A stretch of 64,000 nt of DNA from Ottelia alismoides. Lineage: Eukaryota > Streptophyta > Magnoliopsida > Alismatales > Hydrocharitaceae. How positions within the stretch are numbered: position 1 is the first letter of the stretch; every line of letters begins with the position of its first letter. The notes below the pieces were generated by a model. It was given only the letters and a program-made list of their open reading frames with translations. It did not search any database and was not told the origin of the DNA. A program made the translations under genes and the position numbers. The DNA lies in contig JAZKJV010000390.1 in NCBI GenBank assembly GCA_037367405.1, positions 682,001 through 746,000 on the forward strand. Reading direction: 5' to 3'. Positions 57,849 to 64,000 of this stretch are shown here, in pieces.

Positions 57849-60780
57849 TGATCACCCAAATCAAGATCTAAAAAGTAGTTTTTTTTTCTAATGTGGTCAT
57901 ACCTCAGTTGGATTTTCAAACACAAGATGGGATGTACATTTTTATTCTTGACATGTTATAGGGTCCAGGGTCAGACTTGACAAGACAAAGTTTCAATTAA
58001 GGAGTGAGAATTTGGTTAGTTTTAGAAAGATCTATATGTTTTTGTGTATTTTGAAACGTATTTGTGTATTTTGTATTTTAAGTTATTATTGTTTTAAGTG
58101 TATATGTGTAAAGCATAGGTAACGTTTTATTATTTCTATTTTTTTATTACATAATATTCTAATTTGATTTTTAGTTATGTTTTAGAATAGACTGAAATCT
58201 ATGTAATGTAGTTTTTTTTAGAATTTTTTCCATCTTTATGATTTTTAAAGAATTTAACTCTATTTTGGAACTTATGATTTGTGTATTTTTTAAAAATAAT
58301 TAAACTTTACATTTTTGAAAAACAAAATTATATAATATACTAGATATGTACTGTAGTATATACTTTTTTTGAACTTTTATCATAGCTGATTGTTACGAGT
58401 ATTTAATTATTTTAAAGTTTTTTTATGTATAGTATTTTTATTTGTTTATTTTAAAAGATTTTTTGTAAGAAGTATATGATATAAGAAATTAGCAATCAAT
58501 ATATATTTGACAAAAAAGATCGTATAGAAGTGCCGAAAAATAAAGGGGAAATAGATGGTAAATAATAAAGTAGAAACAAAAATATAAATGGACTTGGTTT
58601 ATTTAATACAAGCCCCTATATGGAGTCTACTTTGGAACACCTAATTTACTTGAGGAGTCTTTTGCAAATTTCACAAGAGTTCACCAAATAACGTTGCGAG
58701 CTTATAACATATGTATGTATGTCCCTTGAGTCGTCTAACATGATTGAAGCCCGTGATGGTCTGGAATAATACATTGAAGCTCATCTATTTCTTGCACACA
58801 ACAAACTCGCATCACACATAATGGAGACGAACAAAGATCTAAGTCAAGTCTGATTGCCTCTAGAGAAATCACAAACTTATGTATGGTAGAAAACGGTTCA
58901 AATTGTGACGAAACATTTCCTAAAATGATCCTTCATTATGTATAAAAACAACAAATGGACAAAGGTGTCAAAGTATAGGGGCCAACGGATGAAACTTCAA
59001 ATCTTAATCAGTGTGAAGTCAAATTGATCCTATGAAGATGGGAATGGGTAAGTTATGAGTGGAATGATCTTCAAATAAAAATGTAAAGAGAGAGGATTAA
59101 GCACTCATTCGTTTAGATGATCGGGGCGGCCAACCATACAGAAGAAGATAGAGAATTGGCCAAAATGGCCAACAATGATTGGATTTGATAGAAAAGAAGA
59201 AAACATAAATAGATAATTAAATCATGACTAAAACATGAAATTGAAAAGGGGAATTGAAATCTAGCAACATAATCTACTAGAAAACAATGAAAATGAGAAG
59301 TATTAATGAGGGTTCTCACCAGGGATGGATATCAAAGAATTTGGATTTTAGTCTCAACACCCAAACATGAAGCGAAGGCATGACGGATACTTGCTGACCT
59401 TAAAGCAAGGATATTTGTCCTTAGAGTGATGTATCACCAAACTCCCCCATCCCATAACCCCCACCCCCCAACCCCCCAAAAAAAGGTGTTATCGCCACCA
59501 TTATCAATAGAGTGGGATCCGAAGACTGAGAAGAAGAGATTGTGAAAATGGTGAGATATCGATCTTCAGAGGAGGAGGAATTCTTCATATAAGCATAAGA
59601 TCGACCAATAGAGAAGCCGACTGGGAAGAAGGTTGTTCAAAATAATGTAGTTTGCTGCTGGTGGGACCCTGAACCGCAACAAATCAAAAGCATACAAAGC
59701 ACCAGGTTAGTATAGTTTGGCGCTTAGAGGAAGAAGAAGGTGGTGCCACCTCAAAATAAAATTAAAATCAAAGAAATTCTAAAACAAATAGAAGATAATT
59801 TCAAAATAAAAATGTTAATAATAAAGAATGTGGAAATTAAACATTAATATCAATGTTTGGAGAGTGATTTTTTTAAAAAAAATCAATAATTCGCAATTAC
59901 AAATTAACTAGGGTATAATTTCGTATATTTTACCTCATATTCTTGATTTTTGAATAATTATTTATTATATATATATATATTATATTATATTATTTATTAT
60001 GTAATCAATAATTTAACCAGATTTTGGAAATTTATTTTATTTTTATTGGATTTAATTTATTAGGTCAAATATTGGTACAAGAGATATAATATGTATCAAC
60101 TAGCTATACAAAAGTTTTTATTTCTGGTTTTCTTTTGGATTTTAATTTGTGGGGTATTTTATAGTAAATGTAGAAATAATGAAAATTTAATATCATAGAA
60201 AAAGAAGTTCAAATCCATACAAATTATACAAATTGGAAAAAAGTTGTAATGTATACATTGCCAAAAACATACCTTTCACAAACTATCTTCTCTCAAGACC
60301 AAAATACTCTTAGGACTTAAGAGTATCAACTAATTTCTCTCATAATGTTGATAACTAGCTGTAGAAAACTCCAAATGACTTAAAGTCACTTATAAAATTC
60401 ATCATTGAATACTATTTTCTAAGAATATGCTAAAAATACAAAGGCTAAAGGTGTGAGTTTTGAGTTTCGGAGCTGGCCATACAATTGTACTAACAACATC
60501 TATAATCTTCAACACTTTCTAATCCTTTTATTTTAACTCCTTTTGACTTAATTATATTTGTAACTCATTCAACAAAAAATATAGAACTACAATTAGAGCA
60601 AAAAGATAATACATGTATCGATTACTTAGGATATCATTTAGCATATTTTTATATTTTTTATACATATTGGTATAACCAGAAATATTTCATTAATATTTCA
60701 AAAAAACCGTATTGATGTTTGAAGTTTATATAGAGCCTATGTACATGTATTTCATACAGTGAAATGTACATAGAATGAAT
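57849..60780 (-). repeat. Probable decayed long LTR (boundaries approximate)
   Basis: It follows the degenerate primer site and shows the familiar zoning: AT-rich (57850-58620), a less AT-rich middle (58650-59760) with GACTGGGAAGAAGG-type sequence, then AT-rich with a TTTATAAGAGTCA-like stretch. No clear foldback end is seen. The assignment rests on layout and the primer-like site only. Confidence 0.35.
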
Positions 60781-60829
60781 TTTTTTTCATTTATTCTTTC
60801 ATAAGTATTAGTTGGTCAACAAAGTTGGG

Positions 60830-62560
60830 ATGACTTGTCTCTGGCTTAGAGTTATAAATAGATTCTTAGGCTAGCATGATTTTCATGGTGATTTGTCGAG
60901 AATATCTCAATTATTGCAGCCGTGCTAACCAAATTAACAAGACAAAATGTGAACTTTATATGTATAACAAACATGGAAGAAGTTTTCAAGAGCTCAAGAA
61001 TCGTTAGAACTGAGCCTTAATTCATAGCCTTCCATCTCAAAATAGAGGATACATAGTAGATAGTGATGCATTATATCAATGTTCAAGATGTGTTTTGATG
61101 CAACATGAAAATACCATTCATATGCATCTTTACAACTCAAAAGCATGAAGTGGATTACCCTAGTTGTGATTATAGTTGCTCTCAAATTTTGGAGATAACT
61201 TTTAACAGGGAAAATGTCATATTTATTCATACCATAAGAGTTTAAAGTATATCTTTTTGTTGGAAATATCAAAGAATGTGGTTGAAGTTAATCAAGAATA
61301 TGATTGTACTATTGAGTACCAGAGAGGGAAAAGCAAATCCTACTGTAGATGGCTTATAGGAATGTAACACCCCAACCCCAAAACATAGTACCACATCTAA
61401 AACTCACGAAGTGTGGGTATGGTTTATAAGTGGCGGGGATTACTACTTGACAACTTGGGCTTAAGCATTTTGGGTGGTTGCCAACGAGTCTATCTGGGCC
61501 CGAACCCAACAAGTTGTTAGGGCCAGTTTTCCTCGATAACGGACCAGGGACCTAAGCCCGGGACGTTACAAATGGTATCAGAGCTAAATTCTCTCTGATA
61601 GTAGAAAGGGCTACCCGAGAGGTGGAGTCGCCCCTACAAAGAGGTTGGAGGAAGTGGTTACCCGGAGCCTGCAGCCGCCACTGTCACTGGGAATAAGTGA
61701 TGTGCCTTGTCGCAACGAGGACGTTGCGAATATAAGTGGGGGAGGTTGTAACACCCCAACCCCTAACATAGTGCCATACCTAAAACTCACGAAGTATGGG
61801 TATGGTTTATAAGTGATGTGGATTACTACTTGACAACTTGGGCTTAAGCATTTTGGGTGGTTGCCAACGGGCCCATTTGGACCCGAATCCAACAAGTTGT
61901 CAGGGTCAGTTTTCCTCGATAACAGACCAGGGACCTAAGCCTGGGACGTTACAAATGGTATCAGAGCCAAACTCTCTGATAGTGGAAAGGGCTACCCGAG
62001 TGGTGGAGCCACCCCTACAAAGAGGTTGGAGGAAATGGCTACCCGGAGCGTGCAGCCGTCACTATCACTGAGAATAAGTGATGGGCCATGTCGCAACGAG
62101 GACGTTGCGAATATAAGTGGGGGAGGTTGTAACACCCCAACCCCAAAACATAGTACCACATCTAAAACTCACGAAGTGTGGGTATGGTTTATAGGTGGCG
62201 GGGATTACTACTTGACAACTTGAGCTTAAGCATTTTGGGTGGTTGCCAACGGGTCTATTTGGGCCCGAACCCAACGATTGGAATGGGGGCATATCACATT
62301 AATGGATCTTATTACAAGTGCTCCTCATAGTCCACAAAAATCATGAGTAATATGTATTATTATTGATAGATGGACAAAAACTAGCTCAACTTATAGCTAT
62401 TAATGTGAAGTCAACCCTTGAAAAGAAATGAGATTAAAAAGAATGTCATGTTCTATTTAATTTTCGAATGCTTTGTAAGGAACATATATCGTTTTATACC
62501 GAATAGTGTGACTATAGTCACCAAATGGATGAATGAAATTCACTAATAAATATTGTGAAG
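60830..62560 (+). pseudogene. Gypsy chromovirus-type pol remnant (RNase H and integrase), split by a TRIM array
   Basis: Left of 61362, broken + frames give FHGDLSRISQLLQP, then VLMQHENTIHMH, then VVIIVALKFWR and EYDCTIEYQRGKS. These match, in order, the RT tail, the RNase H start and the end of RNase H in plant Gypsy chromoviruses. From 62275 the frames give GHITLMDLITSAP and IIIDRWTK, the start of the integrase core. Many stops and shifts make it non-functional. The segment between (61363-62274) is a TRIM-like array. The region between RNase H and integrase is partly missing. Confidence 0.75.
61363..62274 (+). mobile_element. Tandem TRIM-like array: LTR-internal-LTR-internal-partial LTR
   Basis: LTR1 61363-61570 (208 bp) and LTR2 61747-61953 (207 bp) begin TGTAACACCCC and end GACGTTACA, with a 6-bp inverted terminus TGTAAC/GTTACA. 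LTR3 starts at 62128 and is cut at about 62274. Each full LTR is followed after AA by the primer site TGGTATCAGAGC (61573-61584, 61956-61967). Each internal part (176 and 174 bp) ends with the purine tract AGTGGGGGAGGT before the next LTR. Internal parts hold no gene, so this is a terminal-repeat retrotransposon in miniature. LTR and primer resemble those of Del-type chromoviruses, a possible helper. Confidence 0.88.
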
Positions 62561-63540
62561 TAATGAGGTATAGGTGTTGGGTGAATAAATGAATGTGCAC
62601 ATATTCATTGAGGTATAAGTACTACCTGCATATGTGTGCCTATGAATGAACGAATATACCCTTTCGCATCTATGCATTGAGGTTACATGCTTTTCATCCC
62701 TTTAGCTTAACATAATGTGCTTTGTTTTAGTTATTATTTTGAGGGATTCACGAGACAAGTTTATATATTTCAACCACTTAATATTTATGCAAAAATCGGT
62801 AATTTTTCCTTTTATACTTAAGTTAATGTATGTTCACTAAGGTTTGGGCCCCTCACTAAGTCTAAGTTCTTTATCTATGTCTAGAGTCACTGCTATATTA
62901 TCTTATATTACACAAACGCACTTGAGCATAAATCTTAGGAAGTAGGACAATGCATATCACTAGTAGGAGGTTGTACCGTCCAATCATTAAAGTGGAAGCC
63001 TACTGATTCTACAACCAGATCATTAGAAGGGTTCTACGAGAAAGTGATATTTGGTAGTGATTATAGAAGAAATTGTGATTTATGATGTTTTAGATACAAT
63101 TTCTCTTTTAAGAGAAATCCATATTATAGAAGAAACACTATAGAGTATTTTAAACAAATATGATTATACAGAGCTATGAGGTTGAGTCTAAAATTTATGT
63201 CGCGCTCATCTTCACTAGAGGGATGGATCCTGCCACAATGCTAATGAGAGATATTTTGATTAATTTGGATGGAAATTTAAGCAGTGCATAAATGCTCCCT
63301 AGAAACTCCTAGTGCTAAGAAACCTTGGATGGAAATATAGTAGATGTAGGACATGGAAAAGTATATACAGTAATCATTTTCCACCTTCGCCACGGTCATG
63401 TTTGCAATAAGAGCACCATGACTAACACCAAACTAGTCATGTAACTCCATGCTTTTTTGCCCAGTACCGGTATTACCTAGAGTAGTTTTGTCTTTTATGA
63501 TTCCGTTTTTTTTTGTCTTACTAAAATCCGGTCCTTTGCC
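62561..63540. other. No recognisable feature
   Basis: AT-rich, stop-rich DNA after the integrase remnant. It may be further decayed Gypsy sequence, but no motif is clear enough to assign. Confidence 0.35.
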
Positions 63541-63550
63541 ACCAAATCTA

Positions 63551-64000
63551 TGACAACAACAACAAAGCCTTTTCCCACGATTAAGTAAAGTCGGCTACAC
63601 AGATTTTTCGCTTCCATTCAGATCTATCTTGGGCTAATCCTGAGCTTGTATCCAAAAAACTAAGATTTCATCGTATAGTCTCTTTCCAACACTTTTTGGG
63701 CCGTCCCCGCCCTCTCTTAGTCAGCTCATCATCCCAACACTCGCATCCCCTAACTGGTGTATCAGCTGACCTTCTTTGCAAATGACCAAATCATCTTAAG
63801 CGGATTTCTCACATCTTATCCTCAACCAAAGCTACACCAACTTTCTTTCTGATTGCATAATTCCGAATATGATCTTTACGTGTGTGTCCACGCATCCATC
63901 TTAACATTTTCATTTCTGCTACAACCATTCTCTGCACATGCCTATAGTTCACAGGCCAGCATTCAGATTCATATAGCATAGCAGGTCTCACGGTTGCTTT
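63551..64000 (-). pseudogene. L1-type LINE, 3' end of ORF2 (continues past the window)
   Basis: Minus-strand frames give AMLYESECWPVNYRHVQRM, then EMKMLRWMRGHTRKDHIRN and KVGVALVEDKM. After TGA stops come RRSADTPVRGCE and RGRGRPKKCWKETIR. All are hallmarks of the C-terminal part of a widespread plant L1-type ORF2. Stops arise at positions that are Arg in relatives (CGA to TGA). The 3' end is the typical GCTTTGTTGTTGTTGTC tail (63551-63567). It is a decayed copy, oriented leftward. Confidence 0.85.

Noticed and set aside
60994..61272. 92-codon minus-strand ORF
   Set aside because: It is antisense to the chromovirus RNase H remnant, which explains the sequence better.
61611..62292. ORFs of 65-95 codons on both strands
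   Set aside because: They lie across the TRIM LTR and internal repeats and recur only because of the tandem array.

Overview
This is nuclear DNA of a flowering plant. It has spliced plant genes, Athila-type Gypsy elements primed by tRNA-Asp, a Copia element, a TRIM, L1-type LINEs, hAT elements and MITEs. Nothing here fixes the species or decides monocot versus dicot. Only one ordinary host gene is supported: a complete, apparently functional 11-exon trehalose-6-phosphate phosphatase gene (38211-40482, + strand). Nearly everything else is mobile DNA.

Region 1 (1-32441) is a nest of very long LTRs of one superfamily. Nearly all point to the minus strand and end in the same foldback, GATGAA...TTCATCA. 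The best-defined member is element A (3437-17208). It has two near-identical LTRs of about 3.84 kb, a perfect CTAGG target duplication, a tRNA-Asp primer site and a polypurine tract. Its single 689-codon ORF has a retropepsin domain and an acidic repeat tail, with no reverse transcriptase or integrase, so it looks non-autonomous. It sits inside the gag gene of element B, whose frame is broken only by TAG codons. B in turn abuts LTR fragments C, D and E, an inverted LTR structure, and fragment H.

Region 2 (32442-37170) holds foldback MITEs at TA/GA microsatellites. It also holds an L1-type LINE remnant split by a hAT element (8-bp duplication CTCCTATG), which itself contains a second hAT-like element. 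Region 3 (37171-40700) is the phosphatase gene with a TATA box and a poly(A) signal. Region 4 (40841-51055) has three more MITEs, then rearranged LTR pieces and a 4.2-kb LTR (element I). That LTR ends inside the RNase H coding region of a Copia element.

Region 5 (51053-about 56130) is the Copia element with an intact but 3'-truncated pol ORF, a 1.8-kb leader with no recognisable gag, an initiator-Met primer site and an LTR. Region 6 (56130-64000) is older, decayed DNA: a diverged MITE, a degenerate tRNA-Asp-type element, a Gypsy/chromovirus pol remnant split by a tandem TRIM array (LTR-internal-LTR-internal-partial LTR), and the 3' end of an L1 LINE on the minus strand.

All assignments come from reading motifs by eye. 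LTR boundaries with TG/CA ends, primer sites and target duplications are firm. Boundaries marked approximate are not.
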